Below are positions 32,791 through 43,582 of a stretch of DNA of 64,000 nt, in pieces. The position numbers were made by a program, and so were the translations under genes. Source of the DNA: Fistulifera solaris (Eukaryota; Bacillariophyta; Bacillariophyceae; Naviculales; Stauroneidaceae); assembly GCA_030295235.1 (NCBI GenBank), contig AP026127.1, forward strand, positions 808,501-872,500, given 5' to 3'. Positions within the stretch are counted from its first letter, which is position 1. Each line of letters begins with the position of its first letter. Under the pieces are notes generated by a model. It did not search any database. It had not been told where the DNA came from and saw only the letters and a list, made by a program, of their open reading frames with translations.

Positions 32791-33120
32791 ATGTCGAATA
32801 TCCAGTCTCTCCTTACCATTTTCTATTTGCTTCTTTTGAGTCGCCACGCAAGTGGTCAGGTTGCTGGCCGTCGTATGCAAGTTCGTAAGCTTGGAAAGGG
32901 CTATTCGAGCCCGTGGATGGAGGGAAGTTTTGGATGACAAGAAGGAGGTGTGTCTCTGACGATGTGTTAACCTCAATACTGCTCTGTTTTATCTCTTACA
33001 AGTGCTTTTCTGCAGATGGAATACTACTGCAGCCATTCCGTCGAAACGTCCTTGTCTATGAGTTGGTCCATGAGTTACCCTATTCATGCACACGGAAAGA
33101 AGCGCAAATTGAAAGCCTAA
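32791..33120 (+). CDS. Small secreted Ser/Met-rich protein
   Basis: About 86 residues. Exon 1 starts at ATG 32791 with a clear signal peptide (IQSLLTIFYLLLLSRHASG), then VAGRRMQVRKLGKGYSSPW. Exon 2 is 33016-33120 (68-bp intron, GTGTGT...CTGCAG) and reads MEYYCSHSVETSLSMSWSMS, then YP and a basic tail HAHGKKRKLKA. Exon 1 reaches the donor in phase only if one base is removed near 32928-32933 (giving FDDKKE before the splice). Such Ser/Met runs followed by YP and Lys-rich tails remind me of small diatom wall-associated peptides, but I cannot name the family. It is a tentative model resting on a signal peptide, a good acceptor and the composition. Confidence 0.42.
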
Positions 33121-33723
33121 GTCGCTTCCATGGATGCTCCCCATTTTTTCCTTAGTTACGAATGCTCTGTCAAATTCCGTAAAGAAAGAAAGTGGGATGT
33201 ACATTGGCAGTGTTATATGTTGGCTGTTAAATGTTGATGGTTACTATCGTTTTCGTAACCAATAAATTGAAAAATGTCGTTACCAGATTGAAAATTCATA
33301 TATTGCTTTAGGCCACGCCAACATTAGCTTAGCGGTCGATTGAAACACTCATTCTAGTTCATGGTGTGTTTGCTTTGGCCTGCTGTTCAGCTACGAACTC
33401 CGAAATTATAGCTATAGCTCATCGCGAGCGTGGACGATGTCCAGCGTGGGATCGAATCACGAGCGCGACTCGAGCATAACCTTATCTTCGCCTGTGCGAC
33501 ACGCACCACGTTGTCGGTGTCGAACGCTTTTATTTTCAACCGACTTTATTGCTTCACTGCGACCATGGACGATTGATTACCTTGTAATGCGAGAGCATAC
33601 CAGTCTCTACCGATATTACTAATAGGCTCAGCATTCAATCCAGATGATCGACGCATTGATTTAAGGTCGAATTGACAAGGAGCACACCGCAAGCCATGTC
33701 GACGTTTTTTTCGATCAGCGGCA
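33121..33723. other. Intergenic gap, nothing firm
   Basis: A TAGCTTAGCGG tract (33328-33338) and a GGGATCGAATCACG tract (33450-33463) resemble tRNA A and B boxes, but no cloverleaf forms. No gene is supported. Confidence 0.45.
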
Positions 33724-36700
33724 ATGTCCATTTTGTCGAGGACATTGCAGACATTGCTTTACAAATACTTGTTAGATGTCGACGTAGAAGGAGTTGCTTT
33801 GCCTTCGTTATACGAAAACGGCTGGGGAGTTCGCCTTTCGAATGTAAAGCTTCGGGAGGGTATCAAATTGATGGACCTTCCCGGAACGTTTCCGAAGAAG
33901 AGCGACCGCAAGAGAAAGCTCTCGCAGAAGAGTTCTTCAACTAATACAGAGAAAAGGACAGCCAACAACAACGATAGCGAAACAAATGATCATAAAAGTT
34001 CATTTTCTGCTGCCCAAAATGAAATCTCTGATGTGAATGTTGACCCAGAAGACAAAATTCCTGCTGTGGAAACGAGCAGCTCTTGGTTTAGTCGGCTTTA
34101 CTGTCGCTCCACACCGCAAACAGTTACCGTTCCTCAAATACCTGAGCCTATAGAGCCTACTCTTGATCACGTTCATCAGCCGGACGATCTTGCAGATGTT
34201 GCAGAAGCACTGCCGAATGACGAGGAACCGTCTGAAAATACAGAAGCTTCAGATCAAGAAGCAAAATTAGATCCGTCACCTCCTGTTATTCTGCGACTCG
34301 GGAAAGATGGTCATATTGGAGTTTTAGATGTTCGATTAGTTGGAAAAAGTATTCGAGTATTAGTTGAGGACGCATCACTGACGGTGGAAGTAATACAGGC
34401 TCGTATCGACGACGAAGAGGATGCAACAGAAACATCGAAAGCTGAAATCCGAAAAACGCCCAAGGACACGAAACCCCCGTCTACAGTGGGTGAACGAGTT
34501 CTTGCAGAAAACGCCTTGGCTCGCATCTTTTCGGCTATTCCGAATCTGTTTCTAAGGGATATTCGAATACGAGTCATTATTCGAGCAAACGCGACGGTGT
34601 CATCGTCCTCCCCACAGTCGGAAGAAGTGTCCGAGGAAATCGAACCAGATGACACCGTGTTAGATTTTGCAATCGAGTTACTTTCTGTCACTGATGGAGA
34701 AGATTTTCTCTCAAATTTCCGAGCGGCGGCTGACGTGGAATCTGTTTCCGACTACGACGAGAATGAAGATCACACCGAGTCGGTCACAGAAGAAGCTTCC
34801 GATTTCTTTAAGAGCAATCCCAGCAGAGACAGTTTTAACGAGTTTGATGTGAAGCGCATTCGGACAGGTCGCGGTGAAGAAGGTGGCGTAACGATACGAG
34901 TCTATTCTGGTTCTGATATGGCCAATTTCGATAAAAGATACACCGCGCCAGTATGGGCTCGCCAGCAGTTTTTGTCATCGTCAAACTATTACGCATTGCG
35001 TTTATCCGGTGTTGATATCGAGTCTCGAGTGTTTCTGGGCGAGAACAGTGATCTCGCAGCTTCTAATGATGCATACGTCGATGATTTTCGAATGGATTCT
35101 ATGTTATTCAATATCGACTTCATTGCTCCCGCCTCGAAAAAGCCTCTCCCGCCAATCAATTCGAAACACGAATACCTTGAAAAGGACGACCAGACATGGT
35201 CCTTGCCTGGTGCAACGACATTTGTGGCAGATATGAACGGAATACAACGATGTGGCTTGAAAAGTAATTTCCATCGAGTTTCACGAGGCATGGTACCTGT
35301 CCCATGCGGTAGCAATCATCTCCCATGTGAATATTGTTCGAAATGCTGGGTAGAATGTCCGCGAAATCCAACTAGTAAACATTTCTTGGACAATTCTCTT
35401 CCAATGGGTGGATTCGTGATGCATGCTTCAGTTCGTGATCCTCTTGAGATCAATGTTGACCGTCGATTGCTCGAGACCATTGCGATATTGGTCAAAGTGT
35501 TCAAGAAACGAACCTTGCCCGCAGACGTGGAACTGGAGATAGCTGAATCACAGGCATGGGATAAGACTGACACTAGCGAGGTCACTGAATTTTGGGATGT
35601 CGACAACAGCAAATCACAATTGTTTTCGACAAGTTTCCATGATGATAGAGCTCGCTCTAAGATATCAACTCAACGGGGTACCAAGGAGAAAACCAACGGA
35701 ACTAGGAACGACGAGGATGCGTCTACATCTTTAATCCAGGCCGTCGATGAGAACTTAAGATCATCGTTCCCACCTTACATGCAACCAGAAAAAATCCAAA
35801 TTATCGGCCTTCATCTCGGGGAAATAAAGTTTCGAGTCCACATACTCCGTACCGAATCACCCGATCGAAAGTTTACTTTCTGCTATTGGGACCTTAGCTC
35901 AAAATGTCTGACAGCTGACGTACAGCTTCTTACGGCCAGTGAGTGCCCATTCCAAGACACTCGAATTGATATCGGGCAACTGATGGTGATAGAGCATATT
36001 GGTATTCATAGAAAACTTCTCGCAAGCTTGGGAACGCGACATCCAGAAGTCGATCTCGATGAAATGACTGTTCAAACCTTACTTTCCAAGGAAACCGACA
36101 ATTTGCGCCCCCGTGGCCATCAACCGCAGCGATCCTTCTCGATTTACCACCGCCTCTTGAAACAATTCTCTACGAACCAAGAGAAAGACATGGTTTGCAA
36201 CTACGACTTTTAAAGGTTGGAACCTCTCCACATTCAACTTCAAGAATACCAACAAGTCTGAACGTTGCGCTTGGCAGTACTTCCGTAGACGTTCCTTTTG
36301 GAGTCCAAGGCACGGTATCGTCAGTAATAAATATCGCGAAGAATATCGTTATCGGAACTTCAATTGAAGCGGATGGCAAAGATGAAAACGCACCAGCAAG
36401 TTGCGCAACAAGCTCAGCGGAACGTGACGACTCGTTGATCCTCTACAAACTTCATGCTAGTGGAGGGAGAGTTAAAATGCACCCCAGGTTTGATGTCAGC
36501 TTGCCCCTCTCGACAGCATTTGGTGAATGGTCGTCTTTGTCGGGCATTTGCTTGGAAACTGTGCTAAATGGTGCAAGGATAAAATACTCTAATCCGACTT
36601 CTTCGAGAAGAAGTGAAAGTGTCCTCTCCTTGCAAAAATTGGCTGAATTACCGGAGCATGTTCGACTCAGAATACTGCTTTTCCTTCCTGATTTGAAACC

Positions 36701-36968
36701 GATGGAAATAGCACTTGGAATGAAAGCTGCCCCCAACTCCTTCATGCGATGCCGCGCGGTTAATAAAGGATTGGTAAAGATTGCTAGGAGAATGATGACG
36801 AACTCGCTGACTGAGCACGAAGATGACGAGCCTTCAAAAACCGTAAGTCGGCGACAAGAGCTGATGGAAGAATTTATGAAACTTGGAGAATCGGAACTAG
36901 AAGATCTGTACCGAATATACAATCGGCGCCTTAAACAGTCGAGCAGGAACCCTACCCCACGCCGTTGA
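33724..36968 (+). CDS. Chorein-N (VPS13/ATG2-like) putative lipid-transfer protein
   Basis: About 1,081 residues. The N-terminus has the chorein motif: a short amphipathic start (SRTLQTLLYKYLLDVDVEG), then WGVRLSNVKLREGIKL, as in VPS13, ATG2 and UHRF1BP1-type bridge proteins that move lipids at membrane contacts. A long acidic disordered insert follows (about residues 50-200), then beta-rich segments (LRLGKDGHIGVLDVRLVGKS). In the middle is a tight cysteine cluster (CGSNHLPCEYCSKCWVECP, about residue 535). The C-terminal ~100 residues are helical. The frame changes between about 36085 and 36110; one extra base lets the frame continue through APPWPSTAAILLDLPPPLET. It is shorter than VPS13 or ATG2. 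Orthology is unresolved. Confidence 0.72.
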
Positions 36969-36969
36969 G

Positions 36970-38273
36970 TCACCTGCGGTGCGTGTACTCAAATTCGATA
37001 ATGTTCAGTGCCCGCTGAGCCAGTTCGTATGCTACCACAGCAAGATTGGCTTCTGCTAGAGATGCTTCCATTCTCTCTTTCAAGTGCAAGTCCTGATCAT
37101 TTACTAGTTCGTCCAGCATATCGCCAAGGTGAATTAAATCGAATACTTTTTCAGCTGCAGTATACTCGTGGGATAGACTTTGAGTAGGAAGTAGTTTCAC
37201 AATACCTACAAGTATCATAAAGAAGAACGCAGTCACATCTAGACCAACACATCCCCGTAACATAGATTCTTTCGCGTCCCAACCGTAAACAAGTTCCGAA
37301 TTCGATTCTTCCCATTCCTTCAGCTCGGTCTCGACAGACTGTAGTTCATCCCGTATACATTCCCAAACCGAAACTAGATTTGATGAAGTGATCCAATTGT
37401 GGTTTACTGATAGAGTTTCTCCGATATTCTTTACCGTATGAGGCATCATGGCAGGTACAAACACACAATCTCCTGCATGCTGCAGGAGTGTGATGGGATG
37501 AGCTGGGGTAAAGAACGTCCACTCCTTCGTACCAATGACATTGAACGACCACGAAAATGAGTTCAACACATCTGTATGCCGGCCCGTTTGTGATCCATCT
37601 GGTCCCCAGTAGGTAAATCGATAGTCTCCGTTCGAACACAGTAGTTGCATCTGATTCAGCAAATCGCATTCGAAATGAGGCGGAGTCTGATAAAGTGGTT
37701 CCTCATTCGGAAAATTGGTTTCATAATATTTTTGGAAGTGCCAATCTTTCAAATAAAAGTCATCCGACGAGGTATCCAATTTCGCATACCATTCGTTCAG
37801 AGTGAGATGCTCGGTCGCACACTCGTAAGCACGACCTTGATCATCGACGCCAGGCAAAGTGGACGGGTTCGTTCGTTTGACGGGCAAAGATCTTCTTGCC
37901 TCCATCGCTCGGCAAACCACTGCCGCCGCTGTTCCGCATCACTTTCCCACCACTCCATAATGTTTCCAAAGTATCGTTCCGCCCAAATGGGATCTCGAAT
38001 GAGACAAGGACGATTCGTTCGGACGAACTGCTCACGAAATTGGCTCGGGCACGGCATTTCCTGAAGAACAGCAATGCAAGAGGAGGGCGGTAATTGCGGG
38101 AATGACTGCGAATGCTTCCTTCGAAAGGGCTTTTCGTTACGTAGAACTGTATCAGTCGCTGGTAAATGCTTGTCTTTTAATTGAAGTGTACAGAAGTCAA
38201 GTGCTCGACGCATCGAAATTGTATGATCGGAAAGAAATTTCTCTTCCTCATTTTCATTAGTCTCGTCGTCCAT
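36970..38273 (-). CDS. JMJD4: JmjC-domain 2-oxoglutarate oxygenase, JMJD4-like
   Basis: About 434 residues. The JmjC core is clear: FTYWGPDGSQTGRHTDVLNSFSWS carries the HxD iron ligands, followed by FNVIGTKEWTFFTP. The GDCVFVPAMMPHTVKN segment and LSVNHNWITSSN supply the distal region. The entry to the domain (FVRTNRPCLIRDPI and the LTLNEWYAKL segment) also matches. Animal JMJD4 hydroxylates the release factor eRF1, so a role in translation termination is likely by homology. The frame slips near 37895-37900; one more A gives RWRQRRSLPVKRTN. Its 3' end abuts that of the chorein gene (convergent, 1-2 bp apart), so the transcripts must overlap. Confidence 0.85.
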
Positions 38274-38933
38274 CTTTTGAATCCGGTTATTAATGATCGC
38301 TCAACTTCAGCCCCGGCTATGTTAAGCTTTTGCCAATGTAACGATGGATTAATAGTACTTAGTCCCATTTCCAGCGAACCTATAGCTAGTCTAGACTAAT
38401 TGCTTGTATTCTTACGTAGTAGCATGAGAAGAAAATGTTGCGTTTCTTATTGTTTTGTCGCTTGTCGAGCTCGCATGCATCGTTCTCTTGCCCGTCTGTC
38501 GTTTCTTCGTCGTCCTGTTTTGTATAGCTGCATAGTGTCGTCTTGCGGACGTCATACAGTGACTTAACATGATTTCAGTCGCGGAACCTGGGGAGCTGCG
38601 GCGCCGCACACCGCGATCATGGTCACCATGACGGCATAAACTCCACATGCAAGCTGCATCCATGCATTATTCAACACATTTATCATGCTCATAACGACCC
38701 TTCACTTGACATCATAGCTGCGCTACATGGTCGACTCGATTGCGCAATTGTTTCGAAAAAAAGACGCACAAAAACGAGAATCTTTAATTGATTTTTTTAT
38801 GATGAGCAACATTGGCTCATTTCTTGACGAACAAAAAGGTCGTGAAAGGTCATGCCGCATGTGCCTCATCACGAACAATTTATTTGAGGAAAAGAAAATT
38901 TGAATCAATCGCGGTTCTTTGTCACGCGCTGCC
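38274..38933. other. Intergenic gap, nothing recognised
   Basis: About 660 bp with short frames only. It separates the JMJD4 5' end from the 3' end of the Ser-rich cluster. Confidence 0.45.
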
Positions 38934-39665
38934 TTAAGCGATCGAATATTGATAGCGTCGAAGCGAGGTGGACATTTTCATTGGCTTACGCTTGGGAGAT
39001 TTTTCTGGCATCAAGCGGTTGTGAGCTTTGTGCGAATCTTGCTGAGACCCACTTTTTACTGGAAGGGCAAGCGGCCGCGAGTCAGCGCACCAGTTGCTTG
39101 TATCGTGCGGTAAAGGTGATCCTTTTCGCAAAGGGGAGAAAGACCTCAGTGGAGTCCAGCTGGGGGCCCTCGACGATGATTGAGAATGCGACGACCAACG
39201 GCTTGTTTCTGCATCGAGTACAGGTTTCGCTGCTGTCCCTGTTTTGTTCCGAATCGTCGGTGCTGTACCTTCTTCTGATGGCTCGAGAGGATGTTGATTC
39301 ACAGCACCTTTTCGACTGGGCATTTTCGGAGATTCTCTCGGTGTTCGTTCCGCCCAAGAGTCCCAGCGGCTCAATGTACGCTGTTGGTGTGCTTTCGCTT
39401 TAAAACCTTGAGATAAGCAGTGTCCGGGGAACGTCACATTTCTGCGCAAGGATGTAAGGACCGCGTCATCACAACTGTCAGGCGCAGCCCACGACGAAAA
39501 CGAACTAGAACTATAGTGTGACGATGAAACATCGCTAAGCTTTCCCGAACTTTCCAATAAGATCGCTATTGTCTGCATTGGCATGCTTTCGCAGCTCTTA
39601 CTTCGATCGTGTTGTTCAGGCATGGGGTTTGTATCGTCGTTTGGACTGAGGCATTCCAGTTCCAT
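38934..39665 (-). CDS. Ser-rich RWDSW family protein, member 1
   Basis: 243 residues, single exon, not a family I recognise. Ordered motifs shared with its neighbours: SCESMPMQTIAILLESSGKL leading to SDVSSS (about residues 24-48), SRWDSWAERTPRESPKMPSR (about 97), SRWSSHSQSSSRAPS (about 144), then SFSPLRKGSP. It ends RRYQYSIA, a probable relic of the C-terminal SIPW motif seen in members 3-5. There is no signal peptide, membrane segment or catalytic motif, and it is rich in Ser, Pro and Arg with many SP/TP sites, so it is predicted disordered and phosphorylated. It is the first of three minus-strand copies. Confidence 0.75.
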   Translation of the reverse strand: MELECLSPNDDTNPMPEQHDRSKSCESMPMQTIAILLESSGKLSDVSSSHYSSSSFSSWAAPDSCDDAVLTSLRRNVTFPGHCLSQGFKAKAHQQRTLSRWDSWAERTPRESPKMPSRKGAVNQHPLEPSEEGTAPTIRNKTGTAAKPVLDAETSRWSSHSQSSSRAPSWTPLRSFSPLRKGSPLPHDTSNWCADSRPLALPVKSGSQQDSHKAHNRLMPEKSPKRKPMKMSTSLRRYQYSIA

Positions 39666-41138
39666 GAGGTCTGTTTGTTTTCGCGTTTTAACGAATTAAT
39701 TCCAGCGTTGTTTGCCTTGGATGCAAACAAGCGATGAAAGAGTGGATAATGGAAGCGACAGGTGAGAGCGAGATGTGAGAGGATGCTTTATGCCTGTGTT
39801 CCATGTTCCATGTGTTTTCGTTCTTATTCGTAGAGTACGTAGTACTTCGATCTTCGATCACCAAGCTATGAGTCTTTGTAGTACTAATGCAAATGCCCAA
39901 TACCCGCCACACTTAGGACCAAAGTCCAAAGTGGCGTCTCGACTTATAGCTTTACAACGTACCCAATAAATCATTTAAGTCCAAGATAAAATTGAAAGCC
40001 TTAAAGAAAATAGAAGGTACAGTGTGTGTGAGCGAGGATTTAACGACTACAGAGTATTTTCTACGTGGAAGTGACATCAAACAGCGGCGACGTGCGGACG
40101 TACAGCGGAGGCGGTCATGGGCAAATGTTAGGGCGCTTTACCAGGTATGGTTAGTTCTGGATCTCTCGTCTCTCGTCTCTCTCTCTAACAAAATTAACGA
40201 TTGCCGAATTGGACACGTGACATTGACACGTACCGACTACCGACTATTGAAACATTGAAACTTTAGTTAAAGACTGTGACTACGGACTAAGGACTACGGA
40301 TTACGGATTACGTCAGGGAGAAGGGAGAACCTTAATCTTTATTAAAGCAAGCTGTTCGGGTTCGGGAAGAACACATTCAACGCTTAATGACCAACGGCGA
40401 CAAGTGACAAGTAGAGCGTCTCTTGTCCCCTGCCCCCTGCTCCTTGTTGCTGTTTGTTTTTGGTATCGGTACTCTGCCGTCACTGCCCTATGGTTGCGAC
40501 ACCCATCCTCTTTGACGCTTTCAACGACTACAAATTTATGAAGATAGCAGAAAAATCAAACGTCCATCGTAAATCGTAAAACGTCAAAGAGTGACCAAAA
40601 TAGTCGATCTATGCAAATCATCTTCTCATTCTCCTTGAAACAATACGTAGTTTGTGACAAAGATTTCATCCGAATGTCGGCAATCATCATCCTCAACGTC
40701 TTTAGATGAAAGAACACGAGGTATGTCTTGTAATTTTTGATCATCCTGTTTGGCTGCTGAGAGCGATTGCAGGAATAATAATCAGATGATGTTAGCTCGG
40801 AACCATATTCCAAGACTGGATTTGGTCCCGAAACGCCCCATCTTCTGTGCTCCCTCCGCCAAAACCATAAGACGACGGTAACGCTAAAACACAGCGCTAA
40901 CCTTTTAACAACATACCGACGACCATAAAAAAAAAGAAATACTCCGTAATAATAATGATTGCTGCTCGACCTTCCCTGGTAGCGACTTTGCAATATTGAA
41001 GCCTACTGTTTTGACAGACAATGAAAGATGTCTTACTTTCTTTTTCAGCGGAACGTGCCCCTTGTCACGACAGAAGCAAGCGCAATTTGGGTTGAATCGG
41101 CAACGCGGCGTTTTGGCCGGACCAATCCACAATGAGTC
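39666..41138. other. Spacer between family members 1 and 2
   Basis: About 1.5 kb without a supported gene. It is AT-rich with short near-tandem words (GACTAcggACTA-like tracts near 40250-40320, TCTCGTCTCTCG at 40160-40190) and one TACTCCGTA at 40940-40948. Confidence 0.5.
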
Positions 41139-42146
41139 TTATGAACGTTTTATTCTATAAAACGGAGACTCGAGTCTGCGACCGCAGTCGCACTTAATTT
41201 GGCCTTGCAATGTGCGTCGGGAGTAACTATCGACGCGCCGAGCATTGACTTTACCGAATGGAGTTAAATCCTTGATTGATGTACTTTCGGGGTCGTTGTC
41301 TGGCGGCAGGAGTGTGTAAACTTTGCAAGACTGCCACTTTTCACTCGGCAAAGGAATGGTTTTTGAAGCACGAGAAGTATTCGGCTGTAAGTAGTTCGGT
41401 TTGTTCGCGGTCGTAGCATTCGTTTTTCGTGAAGGTGAGGGAGACCTCTGAGTCAAAGTCGGGGCGCATGAAGTTTTAAAAGGCGAAGACCATCGACCCG
41501 TCTTTTCGCTGGATAATGTTTCTCCTGAGATGTCGTTTGTGTTCAGAGTCACAGATGCTTTATTTTCTCTTGCTAGTGCTGTCAAATCATGTCGTCGACT
41601 GGGCTTCTTAGGAGACTCCATTGGTGTTCGCCCTGCCCAAGATTCCCAACGATTTGATACGCGCTGCTGATATATAGGAGAAAAATGGTGGCTCGGAATA
41701 TTCGAGTGTTTGCGCAACGAGGAAAATATTACATTTTCGCAGTCATCAGGAAGAGCGAAGGACGTGAGAGAGTCGAAACCGTAGATTGAAGATGACAAAT
41801 CGCTTAGCTTTCCCGAGCTGTCCAGCAGTGCTGTTATTGTTTGCACCGACAAGCTTTCGCAGCTGTCGACTCGATGAAGCTGTCGTAGCATGCGTTTTTT
41901 TTGTTCAGCAACGATTTTTCGGACTGCTATATTGCTTCGGGGCAACGTCGTATCGTCTGCGAATGATCGCTTGACTTTGTTTTTTTTACCGCTGTCGTTG
42001 TTCGGGACAAGTCGAAAGTATTTGAGAAAATTTGTATCGTTATTTCGAAGGTAGATTATGATGTGTTCTGTTAGTTTCTTCCTCTTAGAGTCAAATGAGA
42101 GCTGACGCCCGACGCAGTCGATTGATTTTCGTAGGTCACAGATCAC
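41139..42146 (-). CDS. Ser-rich RWDSW family protein, member 2
   Basis: The open frame is 335 codons with a GTG at 42146; the first ATG is at 41891 (about 250 residues), just before the conserved part, and I prefer it, with a missing upstream exon also possible. Shared motifs in order: RVDSCESLSVQTITALLDSS, GKLSDLSSS, NRWESWAGRTPMESPKKPSR, GRWSSPFKTS, RSPSPSRK. The C-terminus differs from the rest: there is no SIPW motif, and a CDCGRR element precedes the final YRIKRS. It is the most diverged of the three minus-strand copies. Confidence 0.7.
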   Translation of the reverse strand: MICDLRKSIDCVGRQLSFDSKRKKLTEHIIIYLRNNDTNFLKYFRLVPNNDSGKKNKVKRSFADDTTLPRSNIAVRKIVAEQKKRMLRQLHRVDSCESLSVQTITALLDSSGKLSDLSSSIYGFDSLTSFALPDDCENVIFSSLRKHSNIPSHHFSPIYQQRVSNRWESWAGRTPMESPKKPSRRHDLTALARENKASVTLNTNDISGETLSSEKTGRWSSPFKTSCAPTLTQRSPSPSRKTNATTANKPNYLQPNTSRASKTIPLPSEKWQSCKVYTLLPPDNDPESTSIKDLTPFGKVNARRVDSYSRRTLQGQIKCDCGRRLESPFYRIKRS

Positions 42147-42853
42147 AGAAGATGATAAATTTTTGTGAGATGTACTGTCTTCCTACTTGAAACTTGAAAC
42201 TGTTTTTCGATGTGCGATCTATTGTAGGGAATTCGACATTCGACAATGTTTGACTCTTATCGTCGTCAAAATTCCCTACAATTTACAGGTCATCGTCGTC
42301 GTCGGAGCCACATCCCACCATCATTTTTTACTCTCGATTTCCAACAACAACACCATCGTCGAAAAGGCTGAAGGTGTAATGGTGTACTTGTAAGCCTCCC
42401 GTCTCCCGTCTCCCGTCTCCCGTCTCAACTTTTTTGCGGTAAAGGCGTCACAAAAACGAAGAAACTCAAGACCGCCGCATTGGGTTTGGACTTAAGATCT
42501 AAGACTGACTAAGATCAAGACTTTAAGCTGAAACCAGCTTTGTTCTCTGTTTCGGATTTTTTTCGTTTGGGATAGCACCCTCGAAATTGATTAGGGTTCG
42601 AGGGCTACGGGAAGCCATGAAAACCAAATGAGGTAGGCGTAGGCAAGACAAGACCTAAGCACTACCGGTACCAGGTACACGTAACCAAATTAGAGAGTCT
42701 TCACCAGCCTGACGTGCGAGCGTTGGAGTAACACTGGTGCCCATGCATTTATGCTAGGTCCCGATGAACAGCTAACTAAGCTTGGGGCCAATTCTCTTTT
42801 CACGCCGTAAGAAATATTAGTGTTTACAATATAATTATTACAGCTTGAATTGG
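42147..42853. other. Spacer between family members 2 and 3
   Basis: It contains a CCCGTCT repeat (about four copies, 42400-42426). No supported gene. Confidence 0.5.
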
Positions 42854-43582
42854 TTAGCTGTCATGGGAAGAACACCATGGGATGGAAAAATTGTGCGACA
42901 TTGCCGAAGACGATCGCGAGTCGCATGTACTACAGGTGAGGTTTGATCCTTTGAATGAAACGTCGGTTAGAGGCATTTCACGACCACACACTTTCTCGGT
43001 TCGTTGTTCGTCTTGTTCTGTGTTCGAGTGATTCCGCTTTGGTGACAAAGTCCTTCGAGGAGACGAAGTAAGTGTACGAGACGATTCTGAATGCGAAAAC
43101 CACCGACTATTCTCTTTGACGAGAAGCCGCCTTCTTGGCCCTTCAACTCCCGTCGAGGGCGTCGATATAGTTATTTCCCGAGGAAACTCAACTTTCGCCA
43201 CAATATCTCTTCGTTTTGGCTTCTTTGGCGACTCTTTAGGCGTGCGCTCGGCCCAAGAGTCCCATCGGTTCATTTCCATGGCTCTTGACCTTGAAGATAA
43301 ATGGTGTTCCGGTGACAAAGAGCTTATCCGTGAAGTAACTGATTCATTATCACTGCTCTCGGGCGCGAGCGAAGTCGAAGACGATGTTAGACTGCAGAGT
43401 GACGATGATAAATCGCTTAATCTTCCCGAGCTGTCCAGATTTGTTGCTATTTTTTGAGTCGACAAGCTTTTACAACTCTCAACTCTGATTATTTGTATTG
43501 ACGGTTGACCTTGTCTTGACTTCCGAGCCAACATGATCCTACGGATCGGCATCGTTTCATGAATGAGTAATCTGCCAACCAT
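42854..43582 (-). CDS. Ser-rich RWDSW family protein, member 3
   Basis: 242 residues, single exon. The motif order is complete: ESCKSLSTQKIATNLDSSGR then LSDLSSS, NRWDSWAERTPKESPKKPKR (about residue 110), SRWFSHSESSRTLTSSPRRT then LSPKR, and a C-terminal SHNFSIPWCSSHDS. Together with members 1 and 2 it defines the minus-strand subgroup through the shared SSGKLSDLSSS and AERTP.ESPK.P blocks. Low complexity and many SP sites suggest phosphorylation. No targeting signal is seen. A basic N-terminus (RRIMLARKSRQ) could aid nuclear localisation, which is inference. Confidence 0.75.
   Translation of the reverse strand: MVGRLLIHETMPIRRIMLARKSRQGQPSIQIIRVESCKSLSTQKIATNLDSSGRLSDLSSSLCSLTSSSTSLAPESSDNESVTSRISSLSPEHHLSSRSRAMEMNRWDSWAERTPKESPKKPKRRDIVAKVEFPREITISTPSTGVEGPRRRLLVKENSRWFSHSESSRTLTSSPRRTLSPKRNHSNTEQDEQRTEKVCGREMPLTDVSFKGSNLTCSTCDSRSSSAMSHNFSIPWCSSHDS

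Noticed and set aside
33300-33480. Possible tRNA (A-box-like TAGCTTAGCGG, B-box-like GGGATCGAATC)
   Set aside because: The boxes are about 110 bp apart and no acceptor, anticodon or T-arm pairing forms.
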